Shown one piece after another: positions 35,007-45,802 of a DNA stretch of 64,000 bases (position 1 is its first letter; every line of letters begins with the position of its first letter). A program made the translations under genes and the position numbers. The DNA comes from Dentipellis sp. KUC8613 (lineage: Eukaryota > Basidiomycota > Agaricomycetes > Russulales > Hericiaceae), in contig NSJX01000073.1 of NCBI GenBank assembly GCA_002286715.1, positions 1 through 64,000 on the forward strand, in the 5' to 3' direction. The notes beneath the pieces are model-generated. The model searched no databases, was not told the origin of the DNA, and saw only the letters and a program-made list of their open reading frames with translations.

Positions 35007-36278
35007 CTAGTATGTATCCTGCGGCTGAACAGCGGCGTCCCGCCTCGCTTTTCTAGACTCTATCGCATCCATCCATGCTCGCAAGGCCGACTTGTCCTCG
35101 GCCACGACCTCGGCTTCGATGTGAGTCTGGGCCTCGACGTTATATTCCGACGTGGTCATTCCATGTACCGAGTGCCAGGTTGCATACCCTGGAATTGGTT
35201 CGCCATACCCATTGTACTCGTGCACCACCAGCTCCTCCACGTTCGTGAGCACCTCCTGCAGCCGGCCCCAGATCGCCGCCCAATGGTCCGCGGGCACCTC
35301 GTCCAGATCGAGGGGAATCCTGCATCGCTCGAGCTCGAGTCGCCTCAGCGTAGGCGCGTGCCTCACAATGAACGCCTCCGTGCCGACGGAGGCGTCGAAC
35401 AGTATACTGGCCAGGGACAGAGAGGAGAGCCGCGGGTAAGTGCGCTGTGCCAGAGAAAATCGGGGGTGGATTCCGATCGTGTCTTGGCCGCGGATCGTCA
35501 GGTTCTCCAGCGGCGAGTCGGGGCTCGCGGGCGGGAGCAGATATCGCGGCATGCATGTGTCCCAGAATCCTTCCCAACTTGGGTCAGGCCACATCTCCTG
35601 ATAGTAGTCTTGGGACAGCACGTCCATATGAAAAGTGCGCAGCGAGGCGGTGATCTTGAGGAGATTGCTAAAAGATGGGTGCGTTTCGGCAAGGACATGT
35701 ATGATGCGGAGGGAGCGCAGCGGAAAGATTGGCAGGATGCGCGAGAGGATGCGGATGATTGCATTTTGTGCGCGGAATTGGGGCGACGGCGGTTCGTCAG
35801 GATGGCCGGTCTCTCGATACAAGGGCGAAAACACAAGCTTGATGGACGAGAGTGCTTGTGCGTGACTCAAGAGCGCAAACACAGCTATTAGCGCACCGAT
35901 GGCATCCTCTGGGATGTCTGGATCTCTGCCCTTGGCGTCCTGGATACGGGCTTTTGTGACACCACGTCAAGTCGATCGGTGTGATTCAATAGGCCACAGA
36001 AACTCACCCTGCTTCGTTGGGTTCCCATCGCTGTCTGCAGTCGCATCACGGAATTCGAATTCACGGATGTACCGCGCCAGCGCGGGCGTCAGAAGGATGT
36101 TCGTAGCATTTGTCGCGCTGCTTAATGTGCTCGTGACGCACAGCGTGCGGAAAAGCTGGGGCGTCGTCACGTCATGCCACCACTTGTTCGCTTCCCTCAA
36201 GTTTCGCAGGTCCCCCGGCGCGGCAAGTCTGAGGTCTTCGCATATCGCGTCCGCAAGCTCGAGAGGTAAGCCGCGCAT
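35007..36278 (-). CDS. F-box-like protein, family member C
   Basis: Two exons, 36278-36008 and 35950-35007, total 1215 nt and 404 aa. The start MRGLPLELADAICEDL and the KWWHDVTTPQLFRTL block align with members A and B. The intron lies at the same position and phase (after a G in codon position 1). Exon 2 begins with an extra segment and then DIPEDAIGAL, matching DIPDDAIDAL of A. EAFIVRHAPTLRRLELE is the family block. It lies inverted relative to A and B and is the most divergent intact member. Function inferred as SCF adaptor only. Confidence 0.72.
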
Positions 36279-36984
36279 GGCGCAAACGACACGAGTGACA
36301 GCGCGGTGGCCCCGTTATGCTTCTAGCTGTCAGAGAAAGTCGATGAGATGATGAAAAGTAAGTCGAATATGATATGACAGAACGCACCGGTTGTCGCGAG
36401 CTTCGGCTGCAACGAGGGCTTGCTGTCCTCTGGGAATAGGTATACGGTGTCGGGCTTTGGGCTTCGTACAGCGAGAGTCTTGGAAGAGAACTGGGATTCG
36501 TGTCATTTTTAAAAAAACGGCCACGTCGTGGCAGGTGAAATGAGCGAAAGATTCAAAGGACCCTTTGCCTGAAGGCGAGCGCTCATTCGGGTCGAAACAA
36601 CAGAGGCCGGCAAATGCCGGCATCAATTTGGCCCCGCGCTGCAGCAGAACAACAAAGTCTTTCTTCCCTTTCAATCCATACAATCGAAAGCCGCTGCAGA
36701 GCACGACAAAACGAGACGTCGACAAATCATATCAAATGACGAACCAATAGCGAGGTGTAAATATACAGCGGTCGAGTCAACTAGAAGCTACAGATGTACC
36801 AGCGTAATATAACAACAATGAGTGAGCGGAATCGATATCCGCGCGGTGCGGCGCGTCGTCGTCGTCGTCGTAGCAGACATGCGCGTTCGAGTCCATTTCA
36901 CAGAAGACGAAACGAAAAAGGAGGCGGAGTAGCGTAAGCAGCTGAGTGTCCTAGGCCCCCATCTCCATCTCCAAGATCACCAGC
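36279..36984. other. intergenic between F-box-like gene C and the four-TM gene
   Basis: No supported gene. A GTCGTCGTCGTCGTCGTAG microsatellite lies at about 36858-36875. Confidence 0.4.
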
Positions 36985-37911
36985 TCAGAACGCGCCGGTG
37001 CTGGGGCGCGAGCCGCTCGTGGGCCCGGTGGCATAGCGCGGGAGGCTCTCGAGCGGGCGCGAGATGAGGAAGCCCTTCATGCCCGCCTTCTTCTCGCCCT
37101 GGCGTCCGAACCCAAACCCGCTCCACTTCTCGCCCTCCGCCTGCGGCTGCTGCTGCTGGGCGGCCTCGTCGGCCTTCTCCGCGCCGCCCCAGACGGTGGA
37201 CGCGAGGGACGACGCGGCGCTGGCGGAGCGCTGGACGGAGGTGGGGAGGACGCCCTTGGCCTGCTCGCGCCAGGAGGTGATGGAGCGCTTCGTCTTGGCG
37301 TGCTGGCGGAAGATGAGCCCGAGGAGCATGTTGACGCAGCCGAGCGCGAAGAGGAAGAACGCGGCGACGAGCGCGAAGTCGTCGACGTGGTGCGAGAGCA
37401 CGGCCGCGGCGATGAGGCCCTGGATCATGCCGAGCGCGCCGAGGCCGAAGTCGGGCCCGAGCACGGGGAAGAAGCGCGCGAAGAAGGTCGAGGGCCAGCC
37501 GATCTCGGAGAGCACGAGCACGATGATTTGGAAGATGATGAGCAGGCGGTTCGTCACGGCCCAGAAAGCGCCGGCGGGCTGGTTGGGGACAGTGCTGTCA
37601 CTGGACACAAAGGCAAAGGAGGTAAGAAGGGATAGGAAGAGGTGAGAGGGCCGGGACGTACGCGATGTAGTCGCAGTCGAGCATGTCGTCGGTGGAGTTG
37701 CCGTTGCTCTTGCCAGCGGCGATGAAGCGGTTGACGGCTTCGACATCGTGGACCATCGTGACGATGCTCGATGCGAACATGAGGATCATGGCGATGATAG
37801 ACAACGCGCGGACGGCGTTGAGGGCAATGAAAACGTCTATTGTGGTACGTCAGCCAAAAAGCCACCGAAAAATTCGATAAAATACCACTCACAAGCACGA
37901 GGGGGCATCAT
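36985..37911 (-). CDS. four-transmembrane (MARVEL-like) protein
   Basis: Three exons (37911-37893, 37836-37662, 37600-36985) give 269 aa with consistent phases; exon 1 codes for only six residues and one base. Four hydrophobic segments are seen: FIALNAVRALSIIAMILMF, AVTNRLLIIFQIIVLVLSEI, GALGMIQGLIAAAVLSHHV and LVAAFFLFALGCVNMLLGLI. This 2+2 layout is that of MARVEL-like fungal membrane proteins (a domain of unknown function, similar to DUF7598). The C-terminal 100 residues are cytosolic, Ser/Ala/Gln-rich and end in a basic Arg/Pro segment. Likely plasma membrane or endosomal; no enzymatic motif is visible. Confidence 0.75.
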
Positions 37912-38638
37912 TTTGCTAGTTGTTGATATGAGTCGATTAGATGTGGATAGAGAACTTTGTGATGGTGGTTGCAGGAGTGCGAGACGTGTGCGATGTGCGT
38001 GTGAGTGGTTCGTCGAGAGGCGACACCAGGTCGAGGGAGACCAGCTAGGTTGTTAGAGGTGGTAGTAGAAGAGGAAGACGTCAAGTCTATGTGAGAGAAA
38101 GGACCTCAAGCCCGAGAGAGGAGAGAAAGGGAGAGAGGAGGAAACGAGGCGGAGACGCTTGACTGTTGAGTCGGGGGGAGGGATGATGACTCTCACCTGG
38201 CACGACAGACAGCTTATAAAGGAAGAAAAGCCTCGCTAAGGCAACGAGAATAAAAACGCGGACCATATTGGATTGGCATTGTTGCGTGGGTCCGGCAGCT
38301 CATTGTTGTTCTGAACAAAAGAGAGGACAATGGACTTGCGGACAGCCACATCCACGTAAGGCAAACACTGCCAAATACGGATGCTGGCCACATGGTTCTC
38401 ATGCCCAGGGCAAAGTCGCTTGTTCCTCTTCCGCTCGCTGTTGTTGTTCTCTTCGCAGCTACGTACCGCCACGCCCTGAAACGACATGTCCGAGACTTTT
38501 CTGCATTACGAATGTCCTCCGTGGATACCAGCTAAATTACAGGCGACTCGACAGTGCCGGTGTCGTGTACACATACCATACTTTACTTCCGAATCCAAGT
38601 CCTCGTCGCTTTATTCGTGGGTCTCAAGGCGAACCATC
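37912..38638. other. intergenic: promoter of the four-TM gene and Ish1 3' region
   Basis: No gene supported. The 300 bp upstream of 37911 are purine-rich on the plus strand (GAGAGAGGAGAGAAAGG near 38110-38130), i.e. CT-rich on the coding side, typical of fungal promoters. Confidence 0.4.
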
Positions 38639-40367
38639 TCACAGCTCCGTCTTGTGCTTTGCAGCCTCGCCGGAAGCCTCTGCACTCAAGCTGCTCAAGC
38701 TAGCTTCCGCCTGCTCGGCCTTCACCTTCCTCTTCTCGTCTGCCCATCCGGCAGTTCCCTTGGTACGTTCCATCGCTCGCTCTCCCGCACCGGACAGAAT
38801 CTCGTATGCTTGAGCAAGCTTCTCTTCGACACCTTCGATGCCGGAGTTCAACAGCTGGAGAAGCTTCTGGAAGATCGCCTCTGCACGGTTCGTCGTTTGG
38901 GTGTATCGAATTCGGGCTTCCTCTACAGGTCGAAAATCAGCTATCTTCTCTCGTGCTTGTGATGCATGACGAGCAACGTACGAAGAAGGTCTGGACGAGA
39001 GGTGGGAAGTGCATCTTCCGAGAGGCCGTGCTCGCGGAGGTATGCACGGAGGCGGGCGTCGGGCCAGACGAGATACGGAACGGTGCGTGATGAGACGTCG
39101 TTATACCTGCAATACAACTCAATAATGAGTGGTGAACAGGTGTATCAATACAGAAGTCTTACTTGCTGTTGATCAGCTTGACGAGCTCGTCTCTGTTCAA
39201 GCCCTGAGCCTTCTCTTCGACAACATGGCCGTTGTCGATCAGCCACTGACGAATGTCGGAGTCGCCCCAGGCAGACCAGATTGTATCTTCTGCATGGGCA
39301 TAGTTGTCGCTAGAAGAAGGTGAGTGACAAGTCGTGAAAGAGGGGTTACCACTTACGCGACCAATTTCTCCAGCTTGTCTCGGTTGACCTGCGCGTCGCT
39401 CTTCACCAGATCATGATTGACGAGCCAAGAGCGAAGCTCCGAATCGGACCAAGTATGCCAGACCTTCTCGGTGACGTCATAATAGTACAACTTCATCCGT
39501 TCCAGCAGGCTCGGGCGAGAAGGAGTCTCGTCAGAGGGAGCGATGTGATGAGAAACCAGCCAATGGTGCTGTCGCGAAGGATGTAAGACAACATCGATGC
39601 TCCGAAATGACAGACAGGCTTACCAGATACGAGTCAGACCAAGAATCCCAGACGGGTTGAGTGGTCTTCGCGTAGTTTTCGCGCATCAGCCTTAGCATGT
39701 CGTCCCGCGTCGCCTGCTGTTTGCTCTTCAGAACCCCCTGCTGCTCAAGCCATGAGCGCAATTTGTTGTCGTCCCAGGTAGAGTAAACATAGTCCTTCGA
39801 GTCGTCGAGCTGTCTGCTGACTTCATTCGTCGCCGCAGCGATCGCCGAGCTGATGGACTGCGTGGCCTGATAGGCAGGCGAGCCGTAGATGCCCGTCGAG
39901 GCGTGGTAGGAGAGCGACGACAGCGAGCTCGCATATTCGCGATAATGCTGCTTCGCGAGCTGCACCAGCTTCTCGCGAGGGCCCGATGGCGCGACGACTC
40001 CCTGGTCAAGGAGGAACTGGCGCAGCGTAGATTCGTCCCAGGACTCGAACGCCGACTCCTTGACATTCTGGAACGTGTGCTGGGCAGAGTTGTACGAGTC
40101 GGATCCGTACTGCTGTGCCGCATTCCAGTTGGACTTGACAAGATCCTGCAGCTCTTTTTGTGACGGCGCGGACGGCACGGGGATGTTGTGTTGCTCTAGC
40201 CACTGTGAGAGCTGCTGCGTATCCCACCCTTGGTAGGCTGGTTGGACACCACGAGTTAGCCGCGCGACGGAAGGACATTTCGATGCGCGAAACCTACTGG
40301 GCTGGTCTGAGCCAAACCAGGAGGCTTGGGCTCCCAGAACGAAGAACAAGAGGATAGTAAAACGCAT
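38639..40367 (-). CDS. Ish1/Msc1-type stress-response protein with seven Ish1 repeats
   Basis: The start at 40367 is followed by a signal peptide (MRFTILLFFVLGAQAS), a first exon of 70 nt and a 57-nt intron. The product then carries seven repeats of the form W-[DSG]-x5-[LI]-x2-[WFY]-L: GWDTQQLSQW, SWDESTLRQF, TWDDNKLRSW, SWSDSYL (interrupted by an intron), TWSDSELRSW, AWGDSDIRQW and VWPDARLRAY. The C-terminal tail is Lys/Glu-rich and helical. Fission yeast Ish1 and budding yeast Msc1 of this family localise to the nuclear envelope or ER and respond to stress. A truncated copy of its first 250 bp and its promoter lies at 3500-3953 in opposite orientation. Confidence 0.88.
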
Positions 40368-40600
40368 GTTGTGGTCGGGAGGAAGGATAAGTAAGGAAAG
40401 GTGAGGAAGGAGCGAGGCATTATATGGCGGGTGGAGGTGATTTCACAATGACGTCGTGGCTGGAGGAGCAAATCGACATGACGCGTTACCGTCACGTGAC
40501 TCGACGCCTACTGGACACTTGTCTCCGCTGCGTCTCCCTTGCGGCGGGCCACTCACCTCCTCTCTACTTGGTGGACGACTGGCTGATCTCCGCGGGGTTC
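40368..40600 (-). promoter_or_regulatory. Ish1/Msc1 promoter, parent copy
   Basis: Upstream of the complete gene and very similar to the region 3500-3697. It shares the blocks CGTCATGTCGATTTGCTCCT and GTGAAATCACCTCCA and the GTCACGTGAC palindrome on the coding strand. Conservation of this stretch between two diverged copies marks likely functional elements. Confidence 0.6.
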
Positions 40601-42866
40601 TAGCATCGAAATTTGACATGGTGGCATTTGAGAGACTTCTCAGAGGTCTTCTGTTGCGCGGTTTCTCGACATGAGGGAAAACGTTATACAGTAATTTTTC
40701 CTTTGGAAAAGGTTGGCTCTACTTCTTTCAGCATAACCCCAGATACTCACGCTTCAAATATCCGAAAACATTCGTTTTACAGTTGATCGTGTCTTAGATG
40801 AGCGTTATGACAAGCAACGGATGGACGGCTTCGTATTGCTGCAAGATCAATTACAACCTCTCTTCCGGATGCACGCTGAGGTCCTCGCTTAGCTACCATG
40901 ATTCATTCCAGGGTATCATGTTCGCTATAGATTAGTACCCGGCCCTGACAGGCTATATGTCTACTGAAGCTAAGCAAGTTTTCATTGACTTCTATTCACT
41001 TTCAAGCTCGCCGGCTTCGTGCTGCCTGATCTCGCAGTTCACTATAGCGCGATTCATCATACTGCAGGCGCAATTCTATGCCATTTTCAGGACGTGCATT
41101 CATGGACCCCCTTGTGGGTCGATTTCCTGACACGGGCAATTTGTGTGCCAGTCCGGTACAGGATCGAACACGCGAACCTGTTACTGTGAATGCCGATAGA
41201 ATTGCTAATTTTGGTAAATCGGCCCACTAGGGAGTACTGACCCAGCAGGGGGTACAAGACTGGAATTCAGTCTCCCCAGCTCGGTTTCATGTGGGCCATG
41301 TAAAACCTCAGAGCCCTTATCATCTCAAGCCGCGCATGCTCAGCACGATGCAGGTCAAGATTCTCGCGAACAGTGTCGCGTTCAGGAGCAAGAATGGCGT
41401 GCGCCTGGCTCGAGAAAAATGTTCAGTGTTCGAAAGGGAGGAACTACTACATGTGGGCTGATCACCTATCTATAAACATCGAAAGGTAAGCATTTTGGCT
41501 CACACAATTGCGCTCTACAGTATCTCACACAAGCTTAGCTTCCACGAATGCTATTCGAATCTTGGCGTAGATCCAGATGGGCATGTCTGTCGCCAATTTT
41601 ACCCAACGTACTCGAGCACACAGGCCTTATTGCAGCTGTGCTTCAGGGGTAGGCAATGGTGGGCCCCCGCGAAAGGTGAGTTTGGAAGGTTTTTGACCAT
41701 GCATTCGAGCATGTGTGCGACTTTCCCCAGAGCCCCTGGAAGGCGCGAGTCTCGTGGGCATCTCGCCACGGCGATAAGACGATTGGCTCAAGAAGATATG
41801 GATTGGAAGAACGTAGAAAGGAAGAAGCGGTTTACGGCGCGGACCGATCTTCTATAGACATTGGAATGCAAGTACTTATATTGTTGCGAATCCGCCCCTC
41901 ACTGTCTCACGGGAGATCGATTCTAGGCGTAGGTCTCGACGTGCGTGTCTGTCGCCGGTTTTGTCCAGCGGACATCAACTTACTACACCACACCGACCTC
42001 ATCTTGCCCGTGCGTCAAGGATAGGCAATAAATGATCCTGGCGAGAGGTAAGTTTGGAAGGTCTCGAACCCCGTCTGAGTATGGTTGAAACGCATCGTAG
42101 AGCCTTGAGAACATGAGGATCTTGTTGCTGATCGACTGAAGAAGACGCCGGTCAAAGGGAACATTCCTCCGACCTCCAATCCCCCAAACTCAACTTCGCG
42201 TTCCTGTCACCCGATGCACTCAAATGCGCAGGGACATCGATACTCTTGATATCCATTTTTCAAATCTTGTCGTCTTGTGTTTGCCTACCTAGCGTTGTCA
42301 CGAGGACGAAGAGTTCAGCATTCAGCGGAGAAGTGAGAAGGGAGGTAAAGCCGCGGCGAGCCAGACAGCACGTACGTGGCTCCAGCCCGACGTTTGCACG
42401 GAAGGTAGTTGCTGCGACATGAAAGTAGGTCTTGCCACCTCTCGCATAAAACATCCTGACCGACTGAATCTTGATCCACTATCTCTTCCCAGCCGGTGGG
42501 CGTCCCTTATGAGAGCAATGTCTGTCCCGGTGGAATTCTGGTCGACGCGACTGAGAGTTCCCGTGCCGAGTCGCGGCTTCTATATGGTACATTTGAACAT
42601 GTCAATCAGTCAAGGCCGATAACAATAATGCGCAAGCTTATGGGGGATTATCACTTCGGTTCAAAGTGTCTCATTCTAGTGGTATTTCACGTTTACATAA
42701 AGCATTTCTTCCCTCCATAATACGTTCGGATCAGCTCTCAACGTCTTTCAATAAGTCCTTCACGGCCATATAGAGCAGCCTACAACAAGGTCCAAGAAGG
42801 GAGCTCAAACTTCTAGGGGTGAGCCGTCATTTAATTAGCCTGAATTCTTGTAGCTAAGGGAATTAA
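40601..42866. other. spacer of the right duplication arm
   Basis: No confident gene. Parts of it match the left spacer (1687-3400) in inverted orientation. A plus-strand frame at 41495-41857 shows no domain. An internal tandem duplication lies within it (see the repeat entry). Confidence 0.45.
41555..42060. repeat. tandem pair of diverged units, about 360 bp apart
   Basis: 41560-41710 and 41920-42065 share ordered blocks: TTGGCGTAGATC / CTAGGCGTAGGTC, then TGTCTGTCGCC in both, then GGGTAGGCAATG / GGATAGGCAATA, then AAAGGTGAGTTTGGAAGG / GAGAGGTAAGTTTGGAAGG. Identity is patchy, so the duplication is old. Confidence 0.6.
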
Positions 42867-43117
42867 TCATGTCCTACCTGCCGCACGCCTCCAGCCTCGT
42901 CCATGAAAATATTCATCTGCGTTTAGGGGCGGACCAGCCGATGCAGCGTCTAGAAGCAAGTCTCTGAGCGAAGACAGCGGAAGGACATAAGGAAATAGTG
43001 CAAACCTTCAACAGTGTCGGGCTTAGCAACTGTAAGGTCTCCGGCATCCGCGGGTGCAGAGAACGCTAGCTGCACAAGGCAGACGACGAAGAAGGTGAGG
43101 AATGCAGTGGGCTTCAT
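42867..43117 (-). CDS. small secreted peptide, copy 2 (candidate precursor peptide)
   Basis: Two exons on the minus strand: 43117-43006 (112 nt) and 42949-42867, with intron 43005-42950 (GT...TAG). Exon 1 has exactly the length and phase of copy 1. The 64-aa product starts with a signal peptide (core FFVVCLVQLAFS), has an acidic middle, then AGPPLNAD, corresponding to AGSPLDAD of copy 1. After that the tails diverge completely: here EYFHGRGWRRAAGRT, basic and Gly/Arg-rich. The KR site of copy 1 is absent, but an RR lies in the tail. It diverges from the UstYa-like gene at 43521. No known family; precursor peptide or effector role is inference. Confidence 0.65.
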
Positions 43118-43174
43118 GACGATTCAGATGTGTCGGTGAGGTGTTGGGTTTAGGGCTTGACGCGGGACAGGTGC

Positions 43175-43181
43175 TTTTATA
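43175..43181 (-). promoter_or_regulatory. TATA box of secreted-peptide gene, copy 2
   Basis: TATAAAA on the minus strand, 58 bp upstream of the ATG at 43117, in the same local context as the copy 1 box at 1406-1412. Confidence 0.7.
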
Positions 43182-43520
43182 CCTGCTGAACAGACTTTGC
43201 AGAATTATCCGTCACCAACCCGCATCTCTGAGGAATATCTGCTCGTCGATTTCCAGGGTCCGAGATCTCCAATGGATCCACAGGTGGACCCCATGGCTGT
43301 GGCACCCGAACTGATTCGGGCCGAGGGCCTTCGTGGCAAATCCAATATACTTAATCTGCACTGAAGGTTGACTAACCGCGGACGGTGCTTGGGAACTTCT
43401 TGACACCAGCTCGACCGAATAATCCCTTATCTACACATCGCCCGCGAGGCTGCCCCGGAATCAGTACTTTGGTCGCGTCCTCTTCCCGTCTTCATCTGGA
43501 TGACTCCCTGCGCGCACGCC

Positions 43521-44270
43521 ATGAAGAGCTGGAAGGCCGAGGTGTTCGTGTCAGTGTCGACACTCACGATTTTCAGCATTATCTCAGTCGCCCTCTCGTA
43601 TTCCCTATTTCTTGTCACACGGGATATGGAATTCGCAACTCAGCTCATCGAGCCTTCAGGCCACTATAGTGCGTTTCCACAATCGTTCTTGCTGGTCGCA
43701 TGGCTGAAGTACTAATTGACAGCGTATGAGGCATTCGATCATCCGGCTGTGCTCCCGATAGACCTCGGACGCCCTGTTCAGACGGTCAGGGAGGAGAGTG
43801 TACACTTCGGTGTAGATGATGCTGAATCAGCCATCGAGTGGCAGTATAACACCTCGCCTTACGGAGCTGGCCTGACTCGCCTTGGACCGGAGTTGCGTAC
43901 ATTCATTGTGGACATGGTTCATCCCATGCATTGTCTGCGATACATTCGTGGGCTGATCGTAAAGGAGCAAACACAAGGCGTGGATCATCCGATATCGCAC
44001 TGCTTCGACGCCCTGCGCCGTATGAGTCTTTGTCAGGCCGATTTGACATTGGAGCCAGGAGACTTTGTAACTTGCAATTTCACCGCGAGCACAGTTGGGC
44101 AGACACACATCTGTCGAGATTGGGAGGTGGTATACAAGACTTTACAGGCTGGTTGGGTGTCCTGGTTCCAATATCGGATTGAGCATGATATATCAGGTAC
44201 GCTGCGTCGAACCTCGACGTCGATGATGCGTCAAGTTATTAATTATGCATTCCTTCTCGCAGCGACATGA
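43521..44270 (+). CDS. UstYa-like (DUF3328) oxidase, copy 2
   Basis: Three exons (43521-43668, 43723-44196, 44263-44270) give 209 aa, the same structure as copy 1 including a tiny last exon that codes only the final residues. An N-terminal membrane segment covers about residues 10-31. The first motif HPMHC is intact. The second reads HPISHC, one residue longer than the usual H-x-x-H-C. The block GQTHICRDW follows. An upstream in-frame ATG at 43500 would add seven residues. The 403-bp region to the divergent peptide gene probably holds both promoters. Enzymatic role in peptide modification is inferred from the family. Confidence 0.85.
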
Positions 44271-45802
44271 TGATTCAGAAGAATATGGAGGTTTCAGGCC
44301 GCGTTGTCCCCGAACGTCCTCTTACACGTCTTTTCCTTACGACCCATGCGACTTTCACCTTCCTCGTACCTGTTCGCTAAATTCCGTATAGTTTGTACTC
44401 TTTGTCCTTATACCGTAGACCAAAGTCTTCGTCATTTCTCCCATGAATGAACCAACTTTCGCATACGACGTCGGAATAAACTAGGTCACCCTTGAACCGT
44501 GTTGTCAGAGTCCCATACTATATAACGGAAGAACGCACTTAGAGGCTACGTGGCATTCGTCCTACGAATGCCATCGCTTGAGGCTTTCACCAGGATATGG
44601 TTGATCGCATTCCCATGATTCAATGCGCATCGGAAGAGTGATAGCTTGGACCTTCTTGTTTTCAGACATGTTAGCTGTGTGTTCGATGGAAAATGGGGAG
44701 TGTTACGGTATGTTACATTACTGTAGAGATTCGGCCGCCGCTGATGAGGTTGTCAATTTGCTCTGGAAATATGGCAAATACAAGGCTGTTGGTACCAAAG
44801 TTCGACGTATTTTTTAGAAAAAGGACCAATACATGATTGCCATATGCCGATCCGGATCCAGAGGCCGGAGGAAACTTCGGCGCCTGGCCGCACTCTAACC
44901 CTTCAAGTTCTTCCTTTTTCTTCTCCTTGACACTCCAGTATTGCGCACATATACGTGGATGCGCTGCGTATCGTACTATCGTAAGTGAATTTCGGCACCG
45001 TAGAATGCTGATAGAGACTACACCTGCCTGGTGCCCACGTGTTACATAAATTCTCCAGTGGACCTGCCAGATGCTCTGCCGCAGCCGGCAACATCCACAG
45101 GCATTCCGACAAGCCCGGTGGTAACATGGCCTCTCACTGATTCATGCTTCTGCAGGTCTACGTGCATGTTCTGAAGTCCAGGACCACATGCTAGTGTAAA
45201 TTCGTCAGGCTTTGCACTTTCACCTTCCGGGCGGGCGCCTGATGTTCTGATTTCAGCGTGGTAGTCCGCGTCACTGCTAAGGGGCAGTCACGTTCGCACT
45301 TGCCTGGCTGGTTCGTCGTATTCTATCGATTGGCCCTACCTGAGCGTTCGGGGCAGGGTCCATGCTGCCTTGTCCTCTTACCTTTCCCCCAACATCATCT
45401 TCCCTCGCACATTTTACTATCGTTCATTCTCCCGTTGGTTCATATATTCCCCTTCCTCTATAGTACTAGCGCAATGCACATCAATCTCCTGGGTTTGATC
45501 TCTTTTGTCAAGGAGCGCTTATCCTGGTCACGGTTTTGGTGTCTTTTGTGTTTGGGGGCGGCCCGGGCTCGCCTTAACAAATCGAGACAACGAGGTAACC
45601 ATCCCCTGACATTGCTTTTGTGAGCCTTGTGCGAGAAGGTTACCGCACGTGGAAGCCTTGTTCTCCTTGTCACGTTGTCCAGTCTTCTGGCGCTGTCCCG
45701 CCCGTTATAAATGACTCCCATTTCTTCTCCCTCCCCACTCAATCCAATAATCTTAGCCTCTTGACTCTCCCGTCCATAGCATCCTTTCTTCCAGATCCAA
45801 GA
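44271..45802. other. intergenic, no supported gene
   Basis: 1.5 kb with only short frames. A plus-strand frame at 45475-45620 (MHINLLGLISFVKERL...) ends near a GT donor but no matching exon was found. The last 150 bp are CT-rich and probably promoter of the next gene. Confidence 0.35.
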
